Of a stretch of 41,508 bases of DNA, positions 16,462-25,103 are shown piece by piece (within the stretch, counting starts at the first letter, position 1; every line of letters starts with the position of its first letter). Location of the stretch: positions 1 through 41,508 of the forward strand of contig MIYU01000021.1 of NCBI GenBank assembly GCA_001875425.1, read 5' to 3'. A model generated the notes under the pieces. That model saw only the letters and a list, made by a program, of their open reading frames with translations. It was not told the DNA's origin and made no database searches. The translations under genes were made by a program, and so were the position numbers. Source of the DNA: Marine Group III euryarchaeote CG-Bathy1. Lineage in GTDB: Archaea; Thermoplasmatota; Poseidoniia; MGIII; CG-Epi1.

Positions 16462-17598
16462 ATGAATAGACTAGACTATTACTTAGCTATAAATCACGGA
16501 TATACACATGCAGTAATACTTGGAATACCTATATTGATACTAGGATTAGCAAATGATACTGATGAAACTATACGCTTGATAAGTTGGTTTTCACTTGGAG
16601 GAATAATGTATGGATTCGGTGCCATTCCATCTGGATGGTTAGCAACTAGAAATGCATATGCTACTTTGAATGGAGGGTTATTTCTCATAATAATTGGATT
16701 ACTCTTAGCAGGTATACTAGAGGAAAAATACATTGGACCTGCATTTGTAATCATAGGAACAGGATTATCTGCATACCATCCAACGGGAATGGCAATATTG
16801 GCTGAGATCTATCCTGAAAATACTGGAAAGGCACTGGCACGAAATGGTATTGGAGGGAATATAGGACAGGCAGCCGGTCCTGTAATCGCAGGAGCTTGGA
16901 TATTCTTGGGACCTGAAAATATATTTCTAATTTTTGCAATTCTAGGAGTATTTACCATGGCTTCAGGAATAGGTACTGTGCCTTCGCTAACGAAATCGAA
17001 AGCCGGTGATTTGAAATCGATACTGACTCTGTTTACGACTGCGATAATATTACTTCAAATAACGAATGTTCTGAGTGGATTGGCATTTCGAGGTGTAGTA
17101 GTAATGAGTCCTGATGAGATAGATTTTTTCCTACAAAAAACTCCAGAAGAAGCGGCTAAAATATCAGCCATAATGATAAGTTTAGCAACGATAGCAGGCA
17201 TATTTGGAAACATAGCAGTTAGTAATGTAATAGATAAACGTGGACCGCCGTATGTGATGTTCATAACCAGCCTATTCGTCCTTGTCGGAGTACTAATTTT
17301 TTCTATGGCACTTACTGAAAAAATACCGGGTGGACTGAGTCTAGTAGCACTCGGTATGATTATTTTTGGAATGGCAACATATGGTTTTCAACCGGCATCA
17401 AATACATATCTTGCTCAGCAGACAGAAGTTGGTGGTAGAGCCACCCTATATGGGGTGACTTTTGCACTTAGGTTTGGATTATCCTTTGGTGCGCCATTAA
17501 TGATTGTCCTTCTAAAAGATATAGAAGGAACGATGATAATGATTGGATTCTCAATTCTAGCTTTAATCTCAGCTATTGCAATATTCAAGATAAAATAA
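16462..17598 (+). CDS. Major facilitator superfamily transporter (Fsr-like)
   Basis: A 378-residue transporter with about 11-12 predicted helices. The early NHGYTHAVILGIP, then SGWLATR and GTGLSAYHPTGMAILAE ... GGNIGQAAGPVIAGAW resemble the fosmidomycin-resistance (Fsr) branch of MFS efflux carriers; this subfamily call is from memory of motifs. The loop between the halves (about 172-180) carries the basic TKSKAG stretch. It probably shares a transcript with the glycosyltransferase. Its stop lies one base from the convergent unknown gene. Substrate and direction are not readable from the sequence. Confidence 0.82.
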   Translation: MNRLDYYLAINHGYTHAVILGIPILILGLANDTDETIRLISWFSLGGIMYGFGAIPSGWLATRNAYATLNGGLFLIIIGLLLAGILEEKYIGPAFVIIGTGLSAYHPTGMAILAEIYPENTGKALARNGIGGNIGQAAGPVIAGAWIFLGPENIFLIFAILGVFTMASGIGTVPSLTKSKAGDLKSILTLFTTAIILLQITNVLSGLAFRGVVVMSPDEIDFFLQKTPEEAAKISAIMISLATIAGIFGNIAVSNVIDKRGPPYVMFITSLFVLVGVLIFSMALTEKIPGGLSLVALGMIIFGMATYGFQPASNTYLAQQTEVGGRATLYGVTFALRFGLSFGAPLMIVLLKDIEGTMIMIGFSILALISAIAIFKIK

Positions 17599-17599
17599 A

Positions 17600-18682
17600 T
17601 TAGTCGCGCTCTAGAAAGAACCAATCCCAATAAGAACGACCGTCATACTCATTGTTATCCAATTCTGAAGCACAGTTTGTATTAGATAATGATGAGCAGG
17701 AATCGTTTGCAAAAGTGTTTGTGAAGTGAATCTTTATACTAAAATCAGAGTCTTGATTCTGACGTATGTCATCGGCCACTAAATCTATCGTATAATCTTC
17801 TCCAACACCGTTGTATACTTGGCTATCACCATCTACACTCCATGAGTATGAATCCCTAGATATGTTGAAATAGATGCGCTGCGCAAGATATTGTTCATTG
17901 TCCCAATTCGATGGACGGTCTTCTGTAGGACTGCATTGTGGATTATCATCATTCCAATAACAGGAATCCCATTTGTGTTCATCATAATTATCATCACTAT
18001 TATGATCGGTGTAGAAGATATCCATATAGCCGAAACCGAGTGGACTGACTCTTGGAGCTAAAGAATTTGAAGCATCAGAAGTGAAACGTAGAGTTACTTG
18101 CGGAACATCATTGTTGGTCATTTGATATTCTGGATCCCCATAACTACCGCCATGATAATTCATGACACCTTCTACGAATTGTCCGTTTCTAGCTACGAAA
18201 ACTTCAGCAGAATCTGAATTACCGCCGACAGATACTTTTACTTTATAATTACCATTATTAACGAAAAAATCATCTATTTCGACTTTTGCCTTTGAACCCT
18301 CTCCTGAACGTGCTTCTTCGTAAGCGAAACTGCCAGTAGTTCTAACTTTTCCATCATATGATATCTCATAATCGACTTGATCGACAGAGCGCCAGCCTAG
18401 TGTTGGTGCTGTGATGTATACTTTGAGAACTAATTCATCATCTAAAGTTCCAAAATCATCTGGATTACTGGAACCTAATGGAAGGATTTCGAGATTAATC
18501 TGACCGATTCCTGGATAAAAACCGACACTACTAGAAATTAGTGAAATAACTAAAAAGAGAACGAAAAATAGAGAACCTCCTACTTTAACATTCTTGGCAG
18601 GATATCCTAATATTGAATCCGTACCCACTTCCTCATCTGTATCTGTAAATTCAGCATCTTCCACAAAATCGTCATCATTCAT
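17600..18682 (-). CDS. Unknown single-pass membrane protein with acidic N-terminus
   Basis: A 360-residue protein I do not recognise. A cytoplasmic acidic N-terminus (MNDDDFVEDAEFTDTDEEVG) is followed by one helix at about residues 37-57 (FFVLFLVISLISSSVGFY). The remaining ~300 residues look extracytoplasmic, beta-rich, Asp/Asn/Tyr-rich and without enzyme motifs. There are four cysteines: two in CYWNDDNPQC and two near the end (CSSLSNTNC), which could form disulphides. The TATA-like GGTATAATAACC (minus strand, 18704-18715) is about 28 bases before the ATG, suiting a leaderless message. Signal-anchor topology, with no cleavage site, is the likeliest. Confidence 0.75.
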   Translation of the reverse strand: MNDDDFVEDAEFTDTDEEVGTDSILGYPAKNVKVGGSLFFVLFLVISLISSSVGFYPGIGQINLEILPLGSSNPDDFGTLDDELVLKVYITAPTLGWRSVDQVDYEISYDGKVRTTGSFAYEEARSGEGSKAKVEIDDFFVNNGNYKVKVSVGGNSDSAEVFVARNGQFVEGVMNYHGGSYGDPEYQMTNNDVPQVTLRFTSDASNSLAPRVSPLGFGYMDIFYTDHNSDDNYDEHKWDSCYWNDDNPQCSPTEDRPSNWDNEQYLAQRIYFNISRDSYSWSVDGDSQVYNGVGEDYTIDLVADDIRQNQDSDFSIKIHFTNTFANDSCSSLSNTNCASELDNNEYDGRSYWDWFFLERD

Positions 18683-18703
18683 TATCTATTTTGATGAGGA
18701 TGT

Positions 18704-18715
18704 GGTTATTATACC
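18704..18715 (-). promoter_or_regulatory. TATA box of the unknown membrane protein
   Basis: The minus strand reads GGTATAATAACC. Its centre is about 28 bases before ATG 18682, the spacing of a leaderless archaeal gene. Confidence 0.5.
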
Positions 18716-18735
18716 TTGCGGAAAAGAAATAGTGT

Positions 18736-18927
18736 CTAAAGTTGTTCTCTCTTACGATATCGAGTTGCATAACCTGTAATTCTGTTGCGCATTACGATAC
18801 TAGAGACATCAGTGAGCTCACTTACAATGGTTTTGTTATGTTCGAAATCATCGGTAAAACGATCTGGATATTTCTCAACAAGCTCTATTGCGACTCGTTT
18901 GATGTAGGTCGGTCTGACGTTACCCAT
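18736..18927 (-). CDS. rps17e: 30S ribosomal protein S17e (eS17)
   Basis: A 63-residue small-subunit protein found in archaea and eukaryotes and absent from bacteria. The whole sequence fits the family: [20 protein letters not shown], then [19 protein letters not shown], and the [15 protein letters not shown] end. The frame is open 28 codons further upstream, but ATG 18927 is the family start and has a TATA box (18951-18960) about 28 bases ahead. It is the clearest archaeal marker in the window. Confidence 0.96.
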   Translation of the reverse strand: MGNVRPTYIKRVAIELVEKYPDRFTDDFEHNKTIVSELTDVSSIVMRNRITGYATRYRKREQL

Positions 18928-18950
18928 AATATGGCTCGAAAAAGAAGATG

Positions 18951-18960
18951 TATATATAAT
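18951..18960 (-). promoter_or_regulatory. TATA box of rps17e
   Basis: The minus strand reads ATTATATATA, centred about 28 bases before the S17e ATG. This indicates a leaderless or near-leaderless transcript. Confidence 0.65.
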
Positions 18961-18975
18961 CAACGCAGCAAAATG

Positions 18976-18983
18976 CATATAAT
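18976..18983 (+). promoter_or_regulatory. TATA box of the PRC-barrel gene
   Basis: CATATAAT is centred about 24 bases before ATG 19003. It supports that ATG over the TTG four codons earlier. It sits back to back with the rps17e box. Confidence 0.6.
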
Positions 18984-19002
18984 CTGAACTTTGTGCACAA
19001 AT

Positions 19003-19275
19003 ATGCTTCATGAAGCCTCAAGAATCCGGAAATTAGCGGTTTTCACTAGAGAGGGGACTCGTTTAGGAATGGTGCATGATGTGCTATTCGATACAGCTAC
19101 ACGCAGAGTCTCTGCACTTTACATTACTGGAACGAATAAGAGAAAGGTTCCGAATGGAACCAATATAATCATACCTTATAGATGGGTTCAAGACATCAAT
19201 GATGTAGTCATCTTGAAATATTTTCCAGATGATTTGGAAGAAGAAGAACCTGATGATGAGATAGAGTTCGAGTAG
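19003..19275 (+). CDS. PRC-barrel domain protein (CdpB-like)
   Basis: A 90-residue single-domain PRC-barrel protein. It has [20 protein letters not shown] at the N-terminus, [15 protein letters not shown], then [20 protein letters not shown] and a very acidic tail ([12 protein letters not shown]). Small stand-alone PRC-barrel proteins are common in archaea. Some, the CdpB proteins of haloarchaea, are part of the FtsZ-dependent division machinery; others may assist RNA processing, where bacterial PRC-barrels occur in RimM. The ribosomal neighbour does not decide between these. The start is chosen from the TATA spacing; a TTG at 18991 would add four residues. Confidence 0.82.
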   Translation: MLHEASRIRKLAVFTREGTRLGMVHDVLFDTATRRVSALYITGTNKRKVPNGTNIIIPYRWVQDINDVVILKYFPDDLEEEEPDDEIEFE

Positions 19276-19302
19276 GTATCTAATTAGAATAACAAAATCT
19301 AT

Positions 19303-19378
19303 GGGCCTGTGGGGTAGTTTGGCATCCTTGTGGCTTTGGGAGCCATAGACTCCGGTTCAAATCCGGGCAGGCCCACCA
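19303..19378 (+). tRNA. tRNA-Pro (anticodon TGG)
   Basis: A full cloverleaf is visible. The acceptor GGGCCTG (19303-19309) pairs with CAGGCCC (19368-19374), followed by discriminator A and an encoded CCA (19376-19378). The D-arm is GGGT/ATCC. The anticodon stem GTGGC/GCCAT encloses TTTGGGA with anticodon TGG. The T-arm has the TTCAAAT loop between TCCGG and CCGGG. The sequence layout matches archaeal proline tRNAs. I see no intron. Confidence 0.95.
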
Positions 19379-19383
19379 TTGAT

Positions 19384-20517
19384 TTAACCCCAAAAGAGAA
19401 AAATGTAGGAGATTATTAGAGCCGGGATGGCGCTGTATAATGTAGCTATAATCGCCATTCGAGGAGTTAGAGCGATAGCTGGAAAGAGAGCGTCACCATC
19501 GTTAGAGATGGCATTTCCGATTAAAGCAGCGAATGGAATGATTCCATTAAGATAGAGTGTTGTAACTAAAATCTGAGGACCGCAACCTGGAACGAATCCT
19601 ACTAGAATAGCCAAGAGAGGAACAACAATCCAAGCTGCATCTGCGAGACCGGCTAGATCTAAATCGAAAAAGGCGAAAGCGTACTCATATGCTAGATAGG
19701 CTACGATAACCCAAGCAGTTACGAATGAGGTTTCCTCAGTAGCGCGAGTGAATGGGTGATCTTTGTGAACTGTCACAGCACTGACCGGTGAGATGGCCCA
19801 GACACCTACAGAGAGTGCAGCACCACCTAGACCGATTGCTAGAACGATAGTACCTAATGAATGTAAATCGTATTGTAGGAGTTGCATGGAACCCAAAATA
19901 AGGCCTGGAAAAGCGATGAGCATGTAGAGTTTATCTCGATTACGTAATCTTCCGATTACTCTATGTCCTAAGAATTTAACATCGGAACTGTAAAGGTCAC
20001 CGCGATGAAACCTATCTACCAACCAACCACAGATAACTGCTGCAGTGATTGAGATGGCCATCACTTTCACATAAGTTGTAGGCTCTTTTGCAAGAAGAAG
20101 GAAAGCAGCATCACCCATAGTTCCAATCAAAGCAGCGACCATCGCACCGAGAGTGATGTTTCCACGAGCGAAAGCGGTGATGACGACTACTGCACCCCCA
20201 CAACCGGGAAGAGCACCTAGACAACTAGCAGTTGGGACTTGCCATACGCCACCTTTCTCCATAACCTTACCGACATCGATGTTGAAAAAGCGTTCCAAAC
20301 CGAAAAAGAAGAGAAGAGTAGCAGCGACGAAAACAGAAACTTGAGTATATGCATCGAAAATTGAAAGGCGAGTAACTTCGCCCAGTTCACCGGGATAGAC
20401 AGCTGCAATGAAGAGTAAACCTGCAGCGATTATACGGCGATAACGTTCCTTGAATAAATTCTCTGTGTCACCTATATCTAAATCTAATGAGGTTTTTTTC
20501 GAGGTTATTGGATTCAC
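19384..20517 (-). CDS. Putative heavy-metal (manganese) exporter, 10-TM ArsP_2-like family
   Basis: A 377-residue polytopic membrane protein with two similar halves. Each half has a conserved turn, ALPGCGGAVVV (about residue 102) and GFVPGCGPQILV (about 315). The matching downstream blocks are LIGTMGDAAFLLLA and NAISNDGDALFPAIA. These repeated PGCG and GDA motifs are typical of the family catalogued as a putative 10-TM heavy-metal exporter or manganese transporter. The start is GTG, overlapping the regulator's stop (GTGA), with GGAGG at 20525-20529. Co-transcription with a DtxR/MntR-type regulator supports divalent metal transport. The metal, Mn(II) rather than Fe(II), is inferred. Confidence 0.8.
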   Translation of the reverse strand: MNPITSKKTSLDLDIGDTENLFKERYRRIIAAGLLFIAAVYPGELGEVTRLSIFDAYTQVSVFVAATLLFFFGLERFFNIDVGKVMEKGGVWQVPTASCLGALPGCGGAVVVITAFARGNITLGAMVAALIGTMGDAAFLLLAKEPTTYVKVMAISITAAVICGWLVDRFHRGDLYSSDVKFLGHRVIGRLRNRDKLYMLIAFPGLILGSMQLLQYDLHSLGTIVLAIGLGGAALSVGVWAISPVSAVTVHKDHPFTRATEETSFVTAWVIVAYLAYEYAFAFFDLDLAGLADAAWIVVPLLAILVGFVPGCGPQILVTTLYLNGIIPFAALIGNAISNDGDALFPAIALTPRMAIIATLYSAIPALIISYIFLFWG

Positions 20518-21170
20518 GAATCATCCTCCAAAGAGACGTAAACTTCGTTCGCCACTGATGATGCAATCTGTACTGTTTTGCCATTCAGATTGGCCGTTAA
20601 TCCGCCATCGAAAGAATCCCTTGAAATCAGTTCTAATTGAGTGTCAGGAAAAATTTTATTTCGCTCTAACCAGGCCAACATTTCCGAATTTCGGTCCGGT
20701 ACCTGTCGGATGATTAAACGCTGATTCAATGGAGAGTCGCTGAGTAGTAAATCGGTATCTGCAGGTAACTGACCATCTGGACCTGGAATTGGATGACCGT
20801 GTGGATCTCTTGTTGGGTTTCCAAGATAGGTTGCGATTGCATCCTCTAAATCGGCAGAGAGAGCGTGTTCGAGTCGTTCGGCTTCATCATGAAGTTGCTC
20901 ACGACCCAGATCGAGTGTCTGAGCTAGAAAGGTCTCCAGAAGACGATGGCGACGGACAACAGAGAGCGCTTTGCGTTGACCTTCAGGAGTCAAAGAAGCA
21001 CCCTTGTAAGGAATATGACTAACCAGCCCTCGTGCAGTGAGGCGTTGTAACATCTTGGTCGCTGAAGCCGGTGCAACGTTCAGATGTTGAGCCAAATCCT
21101 GAGTCGCTACATCGTTGGGACCGAGCTCCCAAATTGACTTGAGATAGTTCTCAACTGCAACTGAATCCAT
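20514..21170 (-). CDS. DtxR/MntR-family metal-dependent transcriptional regulator
   Basis: A 218-residue repressor. Order of domains: winged helix (residues 1-65, with VATQDLAQHLNVAPASATKM as recognition region), dimerisation and metal-binding domain (about 66-140, RRHRLLETFLAQTL and LHDEAERLEHALS), family-typical NPTRDPHGHPIPG, then a C-terminal FeoA/SH3-like domain (about 148-214). Where DtxR has its metal-binding Cys102, this protein has Glu (AERLEH), as MntR-type proteins do, although the N-terminal ligand pair is altered (VENYLKSI). It is co-transcribed with the exporter and preceded by a perfect palindrome, so autoregulation is likely. Confidence 0.92.
   Translation of the reverse strand: MDSVAVENYLKSIWELGPNDVATQDLAQHLNVAPASATKMLQRLTARGLVSHIPYKGASLTPEGQRKALSVVRRHRLLETFLAQTLDLGREQLHDEAERLEHALSADLEDAIATYLGNPTRDPHGHPIPGPDGQLPADTDLLLSDSPLNQRLIIRQVPDRNSEMLAWLERNKIFPDTQLELISRDSFDGGLTANLNGKTVQIASSVANEVYVSLEDDS
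20525..20529 (-). promoter_or_regulatory. Shine-Dalgarno site for the GTG-started metal exporter
   Basis: GGAGG on the minus strand lies seven bases before GTG 20517, inside the end of the regulator gene. It supports the GTG start and translational coupling. Confidence 0.65.
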
Positions 21171-21200
21171 AAGGATGGTTTAGAATAGGCTAATAAAAAG

Positions 21201-21216
21201 TTTAGCCTTGGCTAAA
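21201..21216. promoter_or_regulatory. DtxR-family-like operator palindrome
   Basis: TTTAGCC-TT-GGCTAAA is a perfect inverted repeat with 7-base arms and a 2-base spacer. On the minus strand it lies directly upstream of a TATA-like TTTTTATTAG (about 21191-21200), itself about 26 bases before ATG 21170. Its position over the TFB recognition element would block pre-initiation complex assembly. The TTTAG/CTAAA ends resemble published DtxR-type boxes. A related half-site pair occurs at 21182-21194 (TAGAATAGGCTAA). Confidence 0.7.
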
Positions 21217-21225
21217 AATAGATAA

Positions 21226-23793
21226 TTAATTCTCAGCGTGAGCGACCCATGCCTCTTCAGCTTGAAGAGCTTTAACTTTCTGCGGCTGTATCTTTCTATA
21301 TACTTCATTGAAGGGTCTCTGAATACCGTCAACCTCTAGAAGCTTTTCAAGTGGTATGCCGAATTCAATCTCATTTTGACGTAGAAGAGGCTCCATTTCA
21401 GCCCAATCTGCATCAGTTAATTCTGCAAATTCGCCGCCATTGAGTTGATCTTCTGTTACCAATTCCTGAGAATCACGAACATAAATCGCACCACCTGAAG
21501 CCAAAGAGAATAGATTTCCTCCCGGGTATGGAGTTGGTAAATCTTGAAGAACGCCTTTTTCATCGAATTCGATACCGTTCAAAATAATGAAACCACCATC
21601 ATGTAGCGGATCGCCGGCCATAAATGATTCTGCAAGATAATCTAAACTTGTACCGTTTATCACCACTCGTGGTTTACCTACTGAATTAATCAAAGGCCTA
21701 CCTGCCGCATTACCGAGAATGAAACAATTACCCCCTTTTGCACCATACATGAAAGTTTGACCTACATCTCCATGAACTACTAATGTTCCCGATTTCAAAA
21801 TTTGACCTAACTGATCTTGACCATTGCCGTGTACAACTAAACGTGCACCATCTAAACCGGATGCTAAATAATCGCCAGAAGAGCCGTAAACATCTATAGA
21901 AACTTCCTCAGTCTCTGGACCGAAACCGTTAGCTATGAAGCGATGCCCTTTACAATTATAAATTACAAAATTATGCCAACCTTCAGAAGTCAATCTAACG
22001 AGTTCTAGTGCTAAAGAAGAAGGCCCTTCTATTTCATAATCATCAGCATTTATAGTGACTGTTCTCGTATCTGGACTGCTGTCGTCTAATGCTTTGTTAG
22101 ATACATAAGAATCACATGGATTGGTACTAATTGAAGAAAAGATTTCATCTAGACGTGAATCACAAAGAGATAGTAAACTACTTCTTCTGATATTACCAGT
22201 AGGATACACCCTATCTATCATTTTACTTAAGAGTAGAATAGCATCTCCTCTATTCTCACTTGACCAATCTCCTATCTCTTTGATGAACCCTTTAAGGTGA
22301 TTATAATTCCAATCTAATATAGAGAGCGTGAAAATATCAAATATCTCGTGATGAGAATTGTAATCAGATAAAGAGATACCAGAATAAGTGGAATCATGAA
22401 TCTGTGAAGTGTGTGAAAGCGGCAAATCTTTCGTAGAAATTTGTTCTCCAAATTTATTATTACAAATTAATTCTTTTCCATCTTCCCCGTCTACAATTGA
22501 GAAAATGAATGCACCCCCATCAGTATGACTTCCTCCTCTAGCGTTCCAATATTTATCAGCTCTAGGCCAGAAGCGTTGATCCTCTTCAGATAGACTGGAA
22601 AGAGCAGCATCAATAACCTGTTTTTCAGAAGCAGAGAAGACGATACTTTCCTCACCCTCTTGAATAGCGAAAACTTGTGGTCGTAACATACTGGTGTCTG
22701 TTATACCTATTAATCTTGAAGCCTCTGGAAGAGATTGTGCTATGATAAAGAACCAAGGTCCGTCCGGTGAACCGTGTATATGTGTTGTTTGAATTTGATG
22801 ATAAACCTCTTGCTTCTCTTTAGGTAGTAAAATGAAATCTCTTTCAGTAGTTGGAGCCAAAGATTCGATAACTAACTCCAGAGGATAGCCGTACAATCTG
22901 TGGTGTAAATCGAAAACTTGAGCTGAAACTTCCGTATCTGTTTGAAAAAGTGGGAATAAATTTCTCTGTTCTAAATAATCGCAAACAGCTTCGTAATTTG
23001 CAAAATCACCATTGTGAACTAATGCTTCATTGAGACCGATAAATGGATGAGCACCGCCTGGGTGCCACACCTTACCTTTTGTTGGATACCTATGATGTCC
23101 AATCCATATATGGGCTTTTAGATCTTCCAATTTATAATATCGTATTACATCATCAGCATAGCCAACCATTTTGAGTACGAGTAGATTTCGACCATGGCTG
23201 AGTACGAAAGCTAAGGTACCTCGCTCTCCGGCATAAAACTCCGTATTGATTTTGAAAGAAACTTGGAATACGAATTCATCTTCCATCTCTCGTTCAGTAG
23301 GAGGTACGCCATGCGGTGGTAGGAAACTCTTACTCAGTTCAGCCAACATTGTTTCACGAGGCCTAACGAAATAAACCACAGCATCAGGAGGTCTGACATC
23401 TAAACCCTCTATTGATTTGTAATCATCTATAATCCCTATTTCATGAATATGATCAATAAAATAATTCTCTTCTAGAATAGATTCTATCTCGTTTCTAACA
23501 GAGATATCGAGATAAGCTATTGCCAATAAGTAATTGTTTTCCAAGATATCTTTAGTTACACCAAACTGCGATGGATCTAAATCAACAGCTGCGATTCCCC
23601 CACCTTTTCCGTTACCACGATTTCGCATTTGAGATAATGATTCTAATAGATGTTTTCCGGCAACTTGAACCGTGGAAGCGAAACCTATGACACCGCAACC
23701 CCCTTCGGCTGCCCTTTCAGTAGGACAATCAGAAGAACTCTTCATATGTGAACGACCGTTCGTAACTGAATCAATCCATTCTGTACGATTCAA
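21226..23793 (-). CDS. Glutamate synthase subunit: class II glutamine amidotransferase fused to GXGXG domain
   Basis: An 855-residue fusion. The amidotransferase (about 33-440) would expose Cys33 (GGCGVIG) after removal of a 32-residue propeptide. It has IGHHRYPTKG, HPGGAHPF, LVHNGDFANY and FQTDTE. The GXGXG beta-helix is at about 580-745 (VYGSSGDYLASGLDG, VVHGDVGQTFMYGAKGG, NCFILGNAAGRPLINSVG). Ammonia from glutamine would be channelled to the FMN subunit next door. The start is TTG, overlapping the upstream stop (TTGA) with AGAGG nine bases ahead; ATG 23745 is the alternative. In many archaea these domains are separate genes. N-methylglutamate synthase MgsA/MgsB-like use is another possibility. 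Confidence 0.88.
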   Translation of the reverse strand: MNRTEWIDSVTNGRSHMKSSSDCPTERAAEGGCGVIGFASTVQVAGKHLLESLSQMRNRGNGKGGGIAAVDLDPSQFGVTKDILENNYLLAIAYLDISVRNEIESILEENYFIDHIHEIGIIDDYKSIEGLDVRPPDAVVYFVRPRETMLAELSKSFLPPHGVPPTEREMEDEFVFQVSFKINTEFYAGERGTLAFVLSHGRNLLVLKMVGYADDVIRYYKLEDLKAHIWIGHHRYPTKGKVWHPGGAHPFIGLNEALVHNGDFANYEAVCDYLEQRNLFPLFQTDTEVSAQVFDLHHRLYGYPLELVIESLAPTTERDFILLPKEKQEVYHQIQTTHIHGSPDGPWFFIIAQSLPEASRLIGITDTSMLRPQVFAIQEGEESIVFSASEKQVIDAALSSLSEEDQRFWPRADKYWNARGGSHTDGGAFIFSIVDGEDGKELICNNKFGEQISTKDLPLSHTSQIHDSTYSGISLSDYNSHHEIFDIFTLSILDWNYNHLKGFIKEIGDWSSENRGDAILLLSKMIDRVYPTGNIRRSSLLSLCDSRLDEIFSSISTNPCDSYVSNKALDDSSPDTRTVTINADDYEIEGPSSLALELVRLTSEGWHNFVIYNCKGHRFIANGFGPETEEVSIDVYGSSGDYLASGLDGARLVVHGNGQDQLGQILKSGTLVVHGDVGQTFMYGAKGGNCFILGNAAGRPLINSVGKPRVVINGTSLDYLAESFMAGDPLHDGGFIILNGIEFDEKGVLQDLPTPYPGGNLFSLASGGAIYVRDSQELVTEDQLNGGEFAELTDADWAEMEPLLRQNEIEFGIPLEKLLEVDGIQRPFNEVYRKIQPQKVKALQAEEAWVAHAEN

Positions 23794-25103
23794 ACTTCAA
23801 AACCTCTTGGCAGATAACGTAGAAGATCGACCCTTCCTCTCAAATCTGAAACGTTGTCTAATCCTAGTTTTCTAAGAATTTCTCTAAGTTGCCATTGGAC
23901 TGATGAATAAAAATTGACGATTCGTTGAGAACCCCAATCCGGATGAATCCATTCTTTTAACTCTGGATCTGTAGTTGTTAAACCAAATGGACAACCCCGG
24001 CCTCTTTCGCAATTAGAACAGCGGGTGCAGCCCATTGATACTAATTCTGAAGTGCCTAAAACACAGCCATCAGCACCTAATGCAATTGCCTTAGCTATGT
24101 CATGAGCTGTTCGAATTCCCCCACTAGCTATTAGCGTGACTTCATCTCGGATACCTTCAGAGACTAGATGTTTGTGAACTTTGGGAACTGCTAATTCAAT
24201 AGGCATGGCTATGTTTTTCTTTGCTATTTCAGGAGCTGCACCAGTACCGCCATATGAACCATCAAGATGTATAACGTGCGCACCTGCATAGTATGAACCA
24301 ACTGCGACCATGTCGACATCTGTTGGTGTTGAAACTTTTACTGAAATTAAAGCATCAGGATTGATAATCATAGCCCAATCTAAGTGTTTTTTATGATCTT
24401 CAACAGAATAAACTGAATGAAATGGAAATGGAGAAAATAAGGAAACCCAAGGAACTGATTCCCGCATGTTAGCAACAGCTGTAGTAGACTTATCGCCGAG
24501 TAAATGCCCTCCTAAACCTGGCTTTGCACCTTGAGCATATTTGAATTCTACCATTGGTGAATTCTTTATTGTTTCTTCACGAACGCCGAAAAGACCGGTG
24601 GCAATCTGAGTTATGACATTATCTTTGTATGGTAATAAGCCATCAGGATAACCTCCTTCACCTGTGCAAGTAAGTGTACCGAATTCAGAAGCTGCACGAG
24701 CACGAGAAACCATGACTTCTTCTGATACTGAACCATAAGACATACCTCCTCCATAAACAGGAATAGAAAGTTTCAATTTCCTTCTAGTTGGATCACGACG
24801 ATTTAGAATCATTGAAGTAGAGATAGAGTCATCATTACTGAGCCAATCATTTTCTGGTAAAAACTTGAAATCGAGCTTATCGAAACCTCCTCCGGAATGA
24901 CCGACTTGATGTTCTAAATCATTTGGTGGAAGACCTGTTTCAGCAGCATACCATGTTGAAAGAATAAGTTCAGGCGTCCAGCGAGCATCTCCCAATGCTG
25001 GAGGAATTTCTTCAACGCCGTGAGAACGGTCATGAAAACCGTTATGCAGGTAATGTGTTACCTTCTCTACCACTGCGGGACTGGGACTTTTACTCGTAGC
25101 CAT
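23790..25103 (-). CDS. Glutamate synthase FMN-binding central domain subunit
   Basis: A 437-residue TIM-barrel flavoprotein, the catalytic core that turns 2-oxoglutarate plus ammonia into glutamate. Motifs: GGGMSYGSVSEEV (118-130), EFKYAQGAKPGLGGHLLG (186-203), ISVKVST (253-259), LDGSYGGTGAAP (280-291) and the FMN-phosphate loop IASGGIRTAHDIAKAIALGA (325-344). The Fe-S ligands are C359, C362, C365 and C371 (CTRCSNCERGRGCP), a fuller set than the three of bacterial GltB. It begins 14 bases inside the end of the upstream paralogue. An electron donor subunit (NADPH or ferredoxin) is not present nearby, so ferredoxin dependence is plausible. Confidence 0.9.
   Translation of the reverse strand: MATSKSPSPAVVEKVTHYLHNGFHDRSHGVEEIPPALGDARWTPELILSTWYAAETGLPPNDLEHQVGHSGGGFDKLDFKFLPENDWLSNDDSISTSMILNRRDPTRRKLKLSIPVYGGGMSYGSVSEEVMVSRARAASEFGTLTCTGEGGYPDGLLPYKDNVITQIATGLFGVREETIKNSPMVEFKYAQGAKPGLGGHLLGDKSTTAVANMRESVPWVSLFSPFPFHSVYSVEDHKKHLDWAMIINPDALISVKVSTPTDVDMVAVGSYYAGAHVIHLDGSYGGTGAAPEIAKKNIAMPIELAVPKVHKHLVSEGIRDEVTLIASGGIRTAHDIAKAIALGADGCVLGTSELVSMGCTRCSNCERGRGCPFGLTTTDPELKEWIHPDWGSQRIVNFYSSVQWQLREILRKLGLDNVSDLRGRVDLLRYLPRGFEV

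Noticed and set aside
19303-19378. tRNA as an integration site for a mobile element
   Set aside because: No integrase, no repeated tRNA 3' end and no change in gene character beside it were seen.
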